Shown: positions 32,914 to 44,011, numbered from the stretch's first letter. The stretch is 64,000 bases of DNA from Nostoc sp. S4 (GCA_029379225.1 JAQYWR010000041.1:1-64000); one strand, 5' to 3'. The notes: generated by a model from the letters alone, not told the origin. A program made the numbers and translations.

Positions 32914-34350
32914 ATGCCGAGCAAGGAGCGTAGTATTGTGGTAATTGAAGGTTTCAGTTTAAGCACATATATTGCAATCCCCGTAGTTTTAAGTCTTTTG
33001 CTTCAGGGAGACAACATAAAAGTACCTGTAGTTAAAAATGTTAGTCAGGAATCTATTGTTGAGGAAACAATAGCGCCTAGTCCCCAGTTAATCAGCACTA
33101 AAACGACTGGAAAAACATACTATGTTAGTGGTACTGGGAACGACAAAAATAAAGGACTTTCTTCTTCATCACCTTTTAGGACTATTCAAAAGGCAGCAAA
33201 TCTTACCAAACCCGGAGACACTGTACTTATTATGAACGGAGTCTACACAAATGCAAATCCCAAAGGAGAGGTAGTATCAATTACTCGTTCTGGAACTGCA
33301 AATGGATGGATTAAGTTTAAAGCATATCCTGGGCATTTACCAAAACTTCGGCACAATGGATGGCATGGAATTTTGATTCACAATGGAGCTTCATATATTG
33401 AAGTAAACGGGCTTGAGGTAATTGGGAATAATGCCAATGTAACTCTTGATTATGCCATGAGTCAAAAGAGTAACAAATTAAACCCGCTAACAAATGGAGG
33501 CTGCATTAGCATCGATGGAAGAAAACAAGGTCATCCTCATCATATACGTATTGTTAACAACAAGGCACATAGCTGTGGTGGAGGAGGTATTTCAGCAATT
33601 GAATCTGACTATGTAACAGTAGACAATAACGTAGTATTTGATAATGCCTGGTATGGGGTCTATGCTGGCAGCGGAATTTCAATGTTGCGTAATTGGAATT
33701 TTGATAACTACCAGGGATATAAAATGTTTGTAACCAACAACAAGGTTTATAACAATAGAGAATATATTCCTTGGATTAAGACCGGAACGATTACAGACGG
33801 GAATGGCATTATTATCGATAGTTTAAATAAACCGGAAAAATCAAACTATGTTCCATACAAAGGACGTACTTTAGTTAAAAATAATCTAACATTTCATAAC
33901 GGTGGTTCGGGGATTCATTCATTTTATAGTACCCGTGTTGATATTATCAATAATACAGCTTTTCTAAATAATCAGACTCCAGAACTGAAACTAGGACAAA
34001 TATTTACTCAGATGTCATCTGATGTAAAAATTTTAAATAATATTCTTTATGCTTTTCCTGGCAAAAATGTTAACAGTAGCAGTAAAAGCAAAAACGTTGT
34101 TTTTGATTACAATATATATCTCAATAGTTCTTCTGTAAAGGTTAAAGGTCCTCACGATATAGTTGCAGATGCAGAGTTTATCAGAGCACATCCTACTTTA
34201 AAAAAAATAGATGGTGATTGGAAATCGCAATTATCTAAGCAAAGTCGCTCTGCACCAACCTCTATCAAGCTTGATTCAGCAAGTGTTGTTTGCGAACCAG
34301 TGACTTATAGTCTTAAAGGCAAACTCATCAAGGTCGGATGTTCGCGCTAA
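32914..34350 (+). CDS. Right-handed parallel beta-helix repeat protein (pectate-lyase-like fold)
   Basis: KTYYVSGTGNDKNKGLSSSSPFRTIQKAANLTKPGDTVLIMNGVY, then repeated V.NN.V..N turns. Confidence 0.8.
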   Translation: MPSKERSIVVIEGFSLSTYIAIPVVLSLLLQGDNIKVPVVKNVSQESIVEETIAPSPQLISTKTTGKTYYVSGTGNDKNKGLSSSSPFRTIQKAANLTKPGDTVLIMNGVYTNANPKGEVVSITRSGTANGWIKFKAYPGHLPKLRHNGWHGILIHNGASYIEVNGLEVIGNNANVTLDYAMSQKSNKLNPLTNGGCISIDGRKQGHPHHIRIVNNKAHSCGGGGISAIESDYVTVDNNVVFDNAWYGVYAGSGISMLRNWNFDNYQGYKMFVTNNKVYNNREYIPWIKTGTITDGNGIIIDSLNKPEKSNYVPYKGRTLVKNNLTFHNGGSGIHSFYSTRVDIINNTAFLNNQTPELKLGQIFTQMSSDVKILNNILYAFPGKNVNSSSKSKNVVFDYNIYLNSSSVKVKGPHDIVADAEFIRAHPTLKKIDGDWKSQLSKQSRSAPTSIKLDSASVVCEPVTYSLKGKLIKVGCSR

Positions 34351-34361
34351 GGATGATAGTA

Positions 34362-34473
34362 AGGGAACTCCAAAAATAAATTATTCCACTTAAAGTTGTT
34401 GATTATTAACTCTAAACTGTCAACAGTCAACAGTGAATAATAGTAATGGAATATTTTTTACTTGGAAGTCCCT
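34362..34473. mobile_element. MITE-like element, copy 1 (112 bp, ~27-bp terminal inverted repeats)
   Basis: Left agggaactccaaaaataaattattcca; right (reverse complement) agggacttccaagtaaaaaatattcca. Second copy at 43713..43787. Confidence 0.65.
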
Positions 34474-34639
34474 AAATTAAGTAGTTGTGCAAAATTAAAT
34501 TTATTACTGAAGAGAGGGAACTATTAATAGGCAACAGAAAAACGATGTGTGTAATTAATTCTATTCAGGTACTTCCCATATCGTTAATCGCCGATTTATA
34601 TACCAGTAATTCCCTCAATTGACTGCAAATAAGAAATAT

Positions 34640-35686
<1,047 letters not shown>

Positions 35687-35689
35687 TTA

Positions 35690-35765
35690 CTCCACAGTCA
35701 GGTATTGTTCGTTGCTGACCTGTTCCATCCACTCGACGGTATTGCTGCAGCAGTCGTTTATCTCG
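35690..35765 (-). pseudogene. Remnant of a second cupin-like gene (C-terminal fragment)
   Basis: Minus-strand translation ...NTVEWMEQVSNEQYLTVE* parallels the C-terminus of the intact cupin at 37512-37922 ([21 protein letters not shown]). Confidence 0.6.
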
Positions 35766-35841
35766 CGTATGTAGTCTGCTACAGTGACCGAAATGTCAAT
35801 GAGAGAACATATTCTTCGCTAGTCAATCGCGATCATCGCCA

Positions 35842-36636
35842 TTATGTCGCCACTTCCTCAAGGCATTTCAACGCATTCAGTGTTCGGGGATATCCTACCC
35901 ACGGTAACAATTGTGTAATCAGATCCAGCAGTATATCTTTGCCGTTTCCAACATTCAGGTTGCCTTGAATGTGCCCCTTTATCTGTGATTCAACCCCGCC
36001 CAGAGCAATGAGGATAGACAATGCGATCGGCTCCCTGATTCTAATGTCTACGCCATTGCGAGTGTAATAATCGCCAAAGCAATTGGCAGACAGAAACCTT
36101 TGAATGTGCAGTTGGTCTTTGGGCGATCGCTCATACATTTGGTTGATCGCCTCGCCGAATATGGCTTTTTGTACTGCTAGCCCTTTATCGTAACGTGTTT
36201 CCGGGGTGGTGGTCGATTGCCCTGCCAAAGGTAATTGAATGCCTCTGCTAGACAGCACTTCATTCGTAGCATGAACGAAATCAAATGCTTTTGCCATCCC
36301 CACGTAGGGGACTGATTGATACAAAATCTCTTTGATTTCAATTGGCGTTACTCCAACATTGAGCGCAGCGCCCACCATGACTTTGTACTCGCTGACTGCC
36401 TGGCTGCCGATGAGCGATGCCACAATTAGCATCACCCTGGTTTTTGTATCGAACTTACTCAGCGCAATGACTTCATCAAAGGCGAAGTTGTCAAAGATTT
36501 CGATTAGTTCAGGGTCAGTTACTTTCAGAGTCGATTTGTGGTTTGGAAACAGTTCCTCATGATGTTTATGTGCTGCTTCACTGATTCTTATAGAAGATTG
36601 AGTTCTGTCCGGCTGCGGTGTATTGGTCATATGCAC
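35842..36636 (-). CDS. Carboxymuconolactone decarboxylase family protein (two CMD-like halves)
   Basis: FDEVIALSKFDTKTRVMLIVASLIGSQAVSEYKVMVGAALNVGVTPIEIKEILYQSVPYVGMAKA; second CMD-like half follows. Confidence 0.85.
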   Translation of the reverse strand: MHMTNTPQPDRTQSSIRISEAAHKHHEELFPNHKSTLKVTDPELIEIFDNFAFDEVIALSKFDTKTRVMLIVASLIGSQAVSEYKVMVGAALNVGVTPIEIKEILYQSVPYVGMAKAFDFVHATNEVLSSRGIQLPLAGQSTTTPETRYDKGLAVQKAIFGEAINQMYERSPKDQLHIQRFLSANCFGDYYTRNGVDIRIREPIALSILIALGGVESQIKGHIQGNLNVGNGKDILLDLITQLLPWVGYPRTLNALKCLEEVAT

Positions 36637-36784
36637 CTCCTTTGTGTCATCGTTGTGTGGTTGACGATTCCGTTCATAGTCCCGTTCGCTTTTCCAACTC
36701 TTCTGGATAGCGATCGCCTGCCACTTTGATTTGTCTCAATGCCTTATCGATACTCTGCAATTGTTTCGATCGATTCCGCCCTTG

Positions 36785-37435
36785 TCAGTCGCCTTCGCTG
36801 CGATCCCTGCTGATACTGGGGTCTTTGATGTGGGATGGGGCGTGCCTGTGACCCCAGCGAGGCCAGAGATAGAAAAGGTTGAGGAGGATGTAGAGTAGCA
36901 CCGCCAGCCAGGGCACGACCAGCGCGACTACAGTAGCGATCGCATAAATGATCGGACCGAGGAGAAACCGCCGACTGATCTGCCGTGCCTTTTTTACTGT
37001 GAGGTGGGTGCCGAGCAGCCGATGCCCGCGAGCCGCGTACTGCCACATGGCAGTGACAAAGATCCCAATTATGGTTAGAATTCCACCGTAGAACGCAGCG
37101 GCAACTGGCTCGTCCGTTCCCCGGTGAAACGCTTCGGCGAGTACGGCGGTTGGAAACGGCAGGAATGCGATTAGCATCAGGTGGAGGACATTAAGCAGCA
37201 ACAGCATTCCGTCCACGCGAACAATGTGGTAGAACATGGCGTGGTGGTTGATCCAGATTGCGCCGATCGCCAGAAAGCTGACCACGTAGGCAAGGTAGGA
37301 GGGCCAGAGATGGAGGAGTTCTGCCCCAAGTACCGTATCGGGTGGTGGCACTTTGATTTCGAGCACCAGCAGGGTGATTGCGATCGCAAAGACACCATCG
37401 CTGAATGCCTCCAAGCGGGTGGTCTCCACGCTCAC
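36785..37435 (-). CDS. TMEM175/DUF1211 family potassium-channel-like membrane protein
   Basis: TTRLEAFSDGVFAIAITLLVLEIKVPPP (FSDGVFAIAITLL signature), multiple TM helices. Confidence 0.88.
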   Translation of the reverse strand: MSVETTRLEAFSDGVFAIAITLLVLEIKVPPPDTVLGAELLHLWPSYLAYVVSFLAIGAIWINHHAMFYHIVRVDGMLLLLNVLHLMLIAFLPFPTAVLAEAFHRGTDEPVAAAFYGGILTIIGIFVTAMWQYAARGHRLLGTHLTVKKARQISRRFLLGPIIYAIATVVALVVPWLAVLLYILLNLFYLWPRWGHRHAPSHIKDPSISRDRSEGD

Positions 37436-37511
37436 CTCCTTTGCAAGTAGCGGTTGCTGTTGCCAATTTTGGGCTGCTGCATGGTTACTCCTTGTACATG
37501 AACTGATGCCC

Positions 37512-37922
37512 CTAGTTGTTTATGTTTAATGTCTGGTACTGCTCGTCGCTGACCTTTTCCATCCAGTCCACGGTCTTGCCGTCGAGCTGTTCCTGAATGG
37601 CGATGTGGGTCATCGCCGTGGTCGCCGTAGCGCCGTGCCAATGCTTCTCACCCGGCGAGAACCAGATCGTATCCCCCGGTCGAATTTGCTCGATCGCTCC
37701 ACCCCAGCGTTGTGCCAGACCGCAGCCAGCCGTGACGATTAGGGTCTGTCCCAACGGGTGGGTGTGCCATGCTGTCCGAGCGCCAGGCTCGAACGTGACA
37801 CTGGCACCAACAGTGCGTGCTGGATCGTGTGCCTCGAATAGAGGGTCAATGCGGACAGTGCCGGTAAAATACTCGCTCGGCCCTTTGGTGGAAGGCTGTG
37901 AGCCACTTCTTTTGATGTCCAT
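37512..37922 (-). CDS. Cupin domain-containing protein
   Basis: [34 protein letters not shown]...[17 protein letters not shown]. Confidence 0.9.
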   Translation of the reverse strand: MDIKRSGSQPSTKGPSEYFTGTVRIDPLFEAHDPARTVGASVTFEPGARTAWHTHPLGQTLIVTAGCGLAQRWGGAIEQIRPGDTIWFSPGEKHWHGATATTAMTHIAIQEQLDGKTVDWMEKVSDEQYQTLNINN

Positions 37923-38105
37923 TTTCTTAATTCCTTCACTTGATGCCCTGCATGATTGTCAGTAAGCAAGTCTCTTGCTCAATCAAAACAAAGTTTTCTC
38001 TTAAATAAAAATCTAGAATACCTGCAATCAGCCGGAATCACTTTTCATTGCTTTAGCTTCATTCTAAGAAAGCTGAAGAACAAGCAATAGAACGATTGTC
38101 TAAAA

Positions 38106-39116
38106 TTGTTGTACAATCCTGCAAACTTAGAAATGAACGCTGCTAAAACGAGTGAAAAGTCCGCTATGGATTTAATGAATGACCAGCAGGCAAAGCGCGA
38201 AGCAGACAGAGTGCAAGCTAATAGAGACGAACTCAAAGAGCGTATTGCACAGGCTATCCGTAATGATGGGACGATTGAGCCGCTCAAAGGTTTGCACCTC
38301 AAATGCTCCTCTTCGCCTACGGAATTTTGTCACGGTGTCTCTGTCCCTGCCTTTTGTGCGATCGCTCAGGGCAGCAAAGAAGTCCTTTTGGGCTGCGATC
38401 GCTATCAGTACGACCCGATGCATTATCTACTTGCTACGGTCGAACTGCCGATTGTGAGTCATATTCTGGAAGCCTCTAAGGCGCAACCCTATCTCAGCCT
38501 TCGTCTCGATCTCGACTCCACGCTTGTCGGTTCAGTTATGGTCGAGGCGGGCTATCCCTCGATACAAAGGGGTGCCAATGTCAAAGCGATAGACGTCAGT
38601 CCATTGGATGCGCCTCTGCTGGATGCCGTAGTCCGGCTTGTTAGGCTTCTAGATTCTCCTACTGAAGCTCATGTTCTGGCACCATTAATTAAGCGGGAAA
38701 TCATTTACCGACTTCTGATGGGAGAGCAAGGTAGTCGGCTGCGTCATATTGCAATTCTGGGTGGCTACACTCACCACATCGCTCTTGCCGTGGATAAGCT
38801 GCGTAAAGACTTTGACCAGCCGCTTCGTATTGAAAGCATCGCACGAGAACTGGGAATGAGTGTCTCAGGCTTCCACCATCACTTCAAATCTGTGACTGCA
38901 ATGAGTCCCTTGCAGTTCCAGAAGCAACTGCGGCTCCAAGAGGCTCGCCGTTTGATGCTGACGGAAAACCTTGACGCTAGCAGTGCTGCCTACCGTGTGG
39001 GTTATGATGACGCCTCACACTTCAACCGAGAGTATAAGCGACTCTTTGGTACACCACCAATACGCGATGTGGAGCAGCTGCGAGAAGCTGCTAGGGAGAC
39101 TGTTAGTTTAATATGA
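38106..39116 (+). CDS. AraC-family transcriptional regulator (AraC_N + HTH, YqhC-like)
   Basis: IARELGMSVSGFHHHFKSVTAMSPLQFQKQLRLQEARRLML...AAYRVGYDDASHFNREYKRLFGTPP; divergent from the cupin/AKR gene set. Confidence 0.88.
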   Translation: MLYNPANLEMNAAKTSEKSAMDLMNDQQAKREADRVQANRDELKERIAQAIRNDGTIEPLKGLHLKCSSSPTEFCHGVSVPAFCAIAQGSKEVLLGCDRYQYDPMHYLLATVELPIVSHILEASKAQPYLSLRLDLDSTLVGSVMVEAGYPSIQRGANVKAIDVSPLDAPLLDAVVRLVRLLDSPTEAHVLAPLIKREIIYRLLMGEQGSRLRHIAILGGYTHHIALAVDKLRKDFDQPLRIESIARELGMSVSGFHHHFKSVTAMSPLQFQKQLRLQEARRLMLTENLDASSAAYRVGYDDASHFNREYKRLFGTPPIRDVEQLREAARETVSLI

Positions 39117-39195
39117 TCTCCTCAAGGTGTCCTAATCTTCCCAGAAATCCTTTTATTCAGTAATTAATCAGACTCTAACGATTAAGAAGTTTGAA

Positions 39196-39885
39196 TTACT
39201 CTTCTACTCTACGCTGACGGCGATGCGGCCTTCTTTCCTGTCGATCTTCACGCAGGCGACGGCCGACTTCGGTAAAGAAATCGCGCCGCAGGTAAGGGTA
39301 ATCGCTAACCCACAACTCCCGACTGGGAATGTATATATCGGAGAATTCTTCGATGCTGCTCAAATCTGAGCGATTTGACATCACTACCATTTCTGCAATT
39401 TGACCGCGAGCGATCGCTTTGTGGGTAGGACGTAGTGGTGCATCAAATTCAATGCTAAATCCTGTGTCATCACCAACTTCTAAATTAATCCGTTTTTCTC
39501 GGTTTTCTACAATTACCAATTCACCTTTGTTATTGACGGTTTCTTGTTTCCCAATCAACCGATCTGTAATCCACCAATCTAAGACTCGACCACGAAAAAA
39601 GCCGCTGTATTTGTAACGTCGGCATTGTATATTCCGCATACTTGCTTGAAACACTGGATACCACAGCCAAAAAAAAGCGCTAATTACTCCCAGCACAAAT
39701 ATTATTGGACCAAACTCCAGTCCGAAAAAGGCTTTGACAAGCAAAATAACGACTAGGGCAACAACAGAAATTAACAGCCGTTGCAAAAAATTTGCAAACT
39801 TTCCCCAGTAGTGCTTGTACTGAAGACCAGTAGCAATTAAAGGGATAATTTGTTCAAATTTCTGGCGAGTCAATGGTACTAACAT
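39196..39885 (-). CDS. Conserved cyanobacterial membrane protein
   Basis: MLVPLTRQKFEQIIPLIATG..., two TM helices, Arg-rich C-terminus; start placed after the dapB stop to avoid overlap. Confidence 0.6.
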   Translation of the reverse strand: MLVPLTRQKFEQIIPLIATGLQYKHYWGKFANFLQRLLISVVALVVILLVKAFFGLEFGPIIFVLGVISAFFWLWYPVFQASMRNIQCRRYKYSGFFRGRVLDWWITDRLIGKQETVNNKGELVIVENREKRINLEVGDDTGFSIEFDAPLRPTHKAIARGQIAEMVVMSNRSDLSSIEEFSDIYIPSRELWVSDYPYLRRDFFTEVGRRLREDRQERRPHRRQRRVEE

Positions 39886-39917
39886 GAGTGCTGAGTACTG
39901 AGTGATAAGTAGTGAGT

Positions 39918-40754
39918 TTAAAGTATTTTTTCTAATCCATATATTAACGACTTTAGCGTTAAGACTTTGCGAATGGCTAATAGCACTCCTGACATATAAC
40001 AAGCGCGATCGCTCGTATCATGTCGTAAAGTATAAATCTGCCCTGGTGCGCCAAAAATAACTTCCTGATGAGCTACCAATCCTGGCAAGCGCACGCTATG
40101 AATTCTAATGCCTTCCTCTGCTTGGCTGCCCCTAGCTCCTGCTAATTTTTCAGTTTCTTCCACTAACGCAGAGTTAAAAGTTTTACCTAATTCTCCTAAT
40201 AACTGCGCCGTTTGAATGGCAGTACCACTAGGAGCATCAGCTTTTTGGTTGTGATGCAGTTCAATAATTTCTACGTGGTCAAAATATTGAGAAGCTGTGA
40301 TTGCGGCTTGTTGCAACAGTACCATGCCAATGGAAAAGTTAGGAATAATTAGACAACCAGTACTAGCTTTCTCGGCAAAGTCTGCCAGATCTTGAATTTG
40401 TTCTAGACTTAATCCAGTCGTACCGACTACAGGGCGAATACCGTAGGCGATCGCACTACGAATATTGTCATAAACTGAATCGGGATGGGTAAAGTCTACC
40501 ATCACCCCTGGCGGCCCTTGTCTCTCCCCAGCCACGTAACCCAACATCGGTTCTAATTGATTGGTAATTGGCACTTCCAAGGGTTCGCTTAAACCCGCTA
40601 GTTCTCCAGCATCTTTATCTTGATGTTGCGGGCTGCTATCAATTGCACCCACTAAGTTCAAATCGGGTGCTTGCGCTACGGCCTTAACTACTTCACGACC
40701 CATTTTACCAGCAGCGCCGTTGACAATAACCGGGATAGGAGCTTGATTCGTCAT
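39918..40754 (-). CDS. dapB: 4-hydroxy-tetrahydrodipicolinate reductase
   Basis: [57 protein letters not shown]. Confidence 0.95.
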   Translation of the reverse strand: MTNQAPIPVIVNGAAGKMGREVVKAVAQAPDLNLVGAIDSSPQHQDKDAGELAGLSEPLEVPITNQLEPMLGYVAGERQGPPGVMVDFTHPDSVYDNIRSAIAYGIRPVVGTTGLSLEQIQDLADFAEKASTGCLIIPNFSIGMVLLQQAAITASQYFDHVEIIELHHNQKADAPSGTAIQTAQLLGELGKTFNSALVEETEKLAGARGSQAEEGIRIHSVRLPGLVAHQEVIFGAPGQIYTLRHDTSDRACYMSGVLLAIRKVLTLKSLIYGLEKIL

Positions 40755-41039
40755 ATTTTGGAGAAATACTTTTTGAGTCAACAAGGGCATTGTAAAGACT
40801 TTTGCGATGTAAAAATACCAGTCCCCAGTCCCTAGTTCTTTTTTGATGCATCAGCCGGAAAATTTTTATCGGCACTACTTTGATAAGTAGTTCTTATTAG
40901 AGCTATTAACCTTTTTTTATTAAGTTTGGTTGACTAATTGTAATAAATTTTGTTAAGTTTATTTACATAAGCTGACAAAGCAGCAAAGTAGCTATTTAGT
41001 TTTAGTTTCTTTGGATGTTAGCAAAAAATAGACTTCGGT

Positions 41040-41107
41040 AACGGTATCTTTCATCTACATTTAGACTTCTCCCATTTACCTCGGCTATCAAGTCGGGGTT
41101 TTTTGTG
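41040..41107 (+). ncRNA. Candidate intergenic sRNA ending in a terminator
   Basis: Hairpin cctcggct atca agtcgggg followed by gttttttg, facing + strand with no + strand gene upstream (dapB is divergent). 5' end is a guess. Confidence 0.35.
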
Positions 41108-41224
41108 TTCTTGATTATCCCTCCCCATCTTATGTTTTATCCGAAGCGTACCGCTTGGTGGGAAAATAAAAGCGAGAAATAATGCTTGCCTGGTATTGCC
41201 TCCAGCCCAAAGGAACCAACTCTA

Positions 41225-41770
41225 ATGTGGAAACGAATTGTATTAATTTTGCTATTGGTGTTGAGCTTCAGCCTGAGTAATTCTGGTGTCGCGGTTGCAG
41301 CCGGACTTAAAAGCTTTGTAGACACCAATGATGGCTATCAGTTTTTATATCCTAATGGCTGGCTGCAAGTTAAAGTTGCCGACGGCCCAGACGTAGTTTT
41401 TCATGATTTAATTGAGGTATCTGAAAATGTTTCTGTAGTAATTAGCCCAGTTCCAGAAAATAAAACCTTGGCACAATTGGGAACTCCTACAGAAGTAGGA
41501 TATAAATTGGGAAAAGCAGCTCTAGCACCTCCTGATTCTGGTCGTTCAGCTGAATTAGTCAATGCCGCGCAGCGAGAAGTAGACGGTAAAACATACTACC
41601 TTTTAGAGTACGAAGTTAAACTCCCCAATCAACAGCAACGACATAACATCACCAGCGTCGCTGTTAGCCGTGGTAAACTTTTTACCTTCAACGCCTCAAT
41701 TACTGAAAAACGTTGGCCAAAAGTAAAACAAACAATTGATGAAGTTGTAAATTCTTTTTCTGTTTATTAG
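41225..41770 (+). CDS. psbP: PsbP-family photosystem II protein
   Basis: Signal peptide ...GVAVAAGLKSFVDTNDGYQFLYPNGWLQVKV...VVFHDLIEVSENVSVVISPV. Confidence 0.88.
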   Translation: MWKRIVLILLLVLSFSLSNSGVAVAAGLKSFVDTNDGYQFLYPNGWLQVKVADGPDVVFHDLIEVSENVSVVISPVPENKTLAQLGTPTEVGYKLGKAALAPPDSGRSAELVNAAQREVDGKTYYLLEYEVKLPNQQQRHNITSVAVSRGKLFTFNASITEKRWPKVKQTIDEVVNSFSVY

Positions 41771-41771
41771 T

Positions 41772-41942
41772 CATTAATCATTAGTCATTGGTCATTAATC
41801 ATTAGGAGTGTTGAGTAGTAGAGACGCGATTAACCCTTGCCTGTACAAGAGTCAGGAGCGAGGAGTTATTCTCCTTGTCCCCTTGTCTCCTCTGCCTCTC
41901 TGCTCCCCTGCCCCTCATCTCCCCATCTCCCTCTCATCTCCT
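41772..41942. repeat. Short tandem (TCATTAG-type) and C/T-rich intergenic repeats
   Basis: tcattaatcattagtcattggtcattaatcatt, then ctccttgtccccttgtctcctctgcctctctgctcccctg. Confidence 0.75.
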
Positions 41943-41943
41943 T

Positions 41944-42537
41944 ATGGGCATTCCACCTTTTATATTAGCCTCAGCTTCCCCAGCGCGACGGCGTTTGCTG
42001 CAAACTGTTGGTATTGAACCAATAGTTAAACCGAGTGACTTTGATGAGTCGCAAATCCAATTAAGTGAACCTGCACAATTGGTAAAAACTCTTGCTCAGT
42101 ACAAAGCAGAAACTGTAGCCCCACAGTTTGAATCAGCTTTGATTATGGGTTGTGATTCGGTTTTATTTTTTAATGGTGAGATTCATGGTAAACCAGTGGA
42201 CGCTAGTGAAGCGATCGCTCGTTGGCAGATAATGCAAGGTAACTTTGGTGATTTATACACAGGTCACGCCTTGATTGACCATGACCAAAAGCGAACTTTA
42301 GTCAAGTCTCAAGTTACAAGAGTTTACTTTGCTCCAATGAGTGACAAGGCAATTAAAGCCTATATTGCCACGGGTGAACCCCTCAAGTGTGCTGGTGCCT
42401 TTGCCCTTGAAGGTTTTGGTAGCTTGTTCGTCGAAAAAATCGAAGGTTGTCACAGCAATGTAATTGGACTGAGTTTACCTTTGCTGCGGCAGATGTTAGC
42501 AGAACTGGGATATGATGTTACCGAATTTTGGCAATAG
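41944..42537 (+). CDS. maf: Maf-family nucleoside triphosphate pyrophosphatase
   Basis: [37 protein letters not shown]; start at MGIPPF, since the upstream ORF extension runs through repeat DNA. Confidence 0.9.
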   Translation: MGIPPFILASASPARRRLLQTVGIEPIVKPSDFDESQIQLSEPAQLVKTLAQYKAETVAPQFESALIMGCDSVLFFNGEIHGKPVDASEAIARWQIMQGNFGDLYTGHALIDHDQKRTLVKSQVTRVYFAPMSDKAIKAYIATGEPLKCAGAFALEGFGSLFVEKIEGCHSNVIGLSLPLLRQMLAELGYDVTEFWQ

Positions 42538-42600
42538 TGATTTATCGTTTGTTCTTTTTCATATCTTGCAATTACCTAATCAGATACGTTATAGGTGCTT

Positions 42601-43695
42601 TTAATTTTTTCCTCCGAGGATAACTTTGACTAAAACTTGCAAGCAACTTGCCATATCCAGGTCTTGAGAGGTATTAACCTGCATAGCAATGGCAACTTTG
42701 TAGTTAGGAAAATACTTAAATATGCTTTGGTAGCCAGGAGTCCAGCCAGAATGTCCATAGGCTTTCCCAAACTCAGTCTCACTGATGGTGACACCAAGCC
42801 CGTAATCAATCTTCTCAGCTGCGTTACGGGGAATCGCCGTTAACAGGTTGTCAACATAAGCTTCCCTCATCGCCCTACCTTCATAGAGCAATTTTGCCCA
42901 GCGAACGATGTCCTTTGGATTAGTGAGCAGACCACCATCAGTCCATTCATTGGCAGGGTGAAAGATTAGTACACCATTTTTCATATTTTTCTCTGGTAGA
43001 CCTAAAGGGTTATCTGGACTGAGATAGCCCGGTGATAGGTGAGGAATATTACGGTGATTAGCTAGTTGTGTAAGATTGAGAGAGAGTGGATTGAGGAAAC
43101 GTTTTTGTAGTTCCTCGTAATATGTGTTGTTACTTACCTGCTCAATCAGCAAACCAATAAGAATATAACCAGTATTGCTGTAAGCAAAGCCTTGACCAGC
43201 TGGGAATAAAGGCTGTTGGTCTAATACGAACTCTAACAACTTTCGGGGTGAAAAGTAAAAGTCAGAATTGGGAGGGTCGGCGCTGAATGCGGCTCGTAGT
43301 GTGGTACTGAAGCGCTTGTTGTGATTATGGTTAGGTAAACCACTGCTATGGTTGAGGAGCATACGCAGTGAAATATTTTCCCCATTTGGAAGACGGCTGA
43401 ACCAATCCTCTTGTGCTAACCATCTCGCAATCGGGATATCCAAGTTTAGCTTGCCCTCTTGTACTAAATCAAGTGCAACAGCAGATGTGAATGTCTTACC
43501 CACACTACCTGAGAGCATTCGCATATCAGATGTCATTGCAATTTGATTTTCTCGATCAGCATACCCAGTTGCAAATTCGATGCATTGTCCGTCAGCAAGT
43601 ATGAAGGCTGCTGTAGCGCCAGGGAAGTTAGTCTGTTGCTGAAGGATATCTAATGACTTTTGGAAGCGTTCGACATCTTCAAAAGCATCTCTCAT
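42601..43695 (-). CDS. Serine hydrolase (beta-lactamase/class C family)
   Basis: SGSVGKTFTSAVALDL (SxxK), YSNTGYILIGLLIE (YxN), YGHSGWTPGYQS. Confidence 0.88.
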   Translation of the reverse strand: MRDAFEDVERFQKSLDILQQQTNFPGATAAFILADGQCIEFATGYADRENQIAMTSDMRMLSGSVGKTFTSAVALDLVQEGKLNLDIPIARWLAQEDWFSRLPNGENISLRMLLNHSSGLPNHNHNKRFSTTLRAAFSADPPNSDFYFSPRKLLEFVLDQQPLFPAGQGFAYSNTGYILIGLLIEQVSNNTYYEELQKRFLNPLSLNLTQLANHRNIPHLSPGYLSPDNPLGLPEKNMKNGVLIFHPANEWTDGGLLTNPKDIVRWAKLLYEGRAMREAYVDNLLTAIPRNAAEKIDYGLGVTISETEFGKAYGHSGWTPGYQSIFKYFPNYKVAIAMQVNTSQDLDMASCLQVLVKVILGGKN

Positions 43696-43712
43696 TGCTT
43701 TAACTATCGTTA

Positions 43713-43787
43713 AGGGACTTCCAAAAAATAAATTATCTCAAATTATTTGTGGATTTGTAAGGGATGTTTTTTTGATTGGAAATCCCT
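43713..43787. mobile_element. MITE-like element, copy 2 (75 bp)
   Basis: Left agggacttccaaaaaataaattatc; right (reverse complement) agggatttccaatcaaaaaaacatc. Confidence 0.6.
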
Positions 43788-43798
43788 AAGTTTAATGA

Positions 43799-44011
43799 CT
43801 AATGACTAAATTGCCTAATATTTAGTATTGCTTCCCCACAATCTGGAATCCAAGCCAGCCATTCATCTTGAGAAACTGCTTCGTCAAAACTCCAAGGGTT
43901 GGGAAGTTCTAAAAGCTTCACCCAACCAGAAACTCTTGAGTGCCCCAAACCTTCGAGACTTCGCCTTCTTGCTTGGACAGCAAAATCTGGTCTATTGAAA
44001 TCTAGTTTCAC
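43799..44011 (-). CDS. Small conserved hypothetical protein
   Basis: 70-aa ORF MKLDFNRPDFAVQARRRSLEGLGHSRVSGWVKLLELPNPWSFDEAVSQDEWLAWIPDCG; protein-like composition. Confidence 0.5.
   Translation of the reverse strand: MKLDFNRPDFAVQARRRSLEGLGHSRVSGWVKLLELPNPWSFDEAVSQDEWLAWIPDCGEAILNIRQFSH

Noticed and set aside
37177-37466. Four overlapping ORFs around the TMEM175 gene start
   Set aside because: GC-richer region yields spurious open frames; only the FSDGVFAIAITLL frame is protein-like.
41808-41943. N-terminal extension of the Maf ORF ([22 protein letters not shown]...)
   Set aside because: Translation of C/T-rich intergenic repeat; the true start is probably MGIPPF at 41944.
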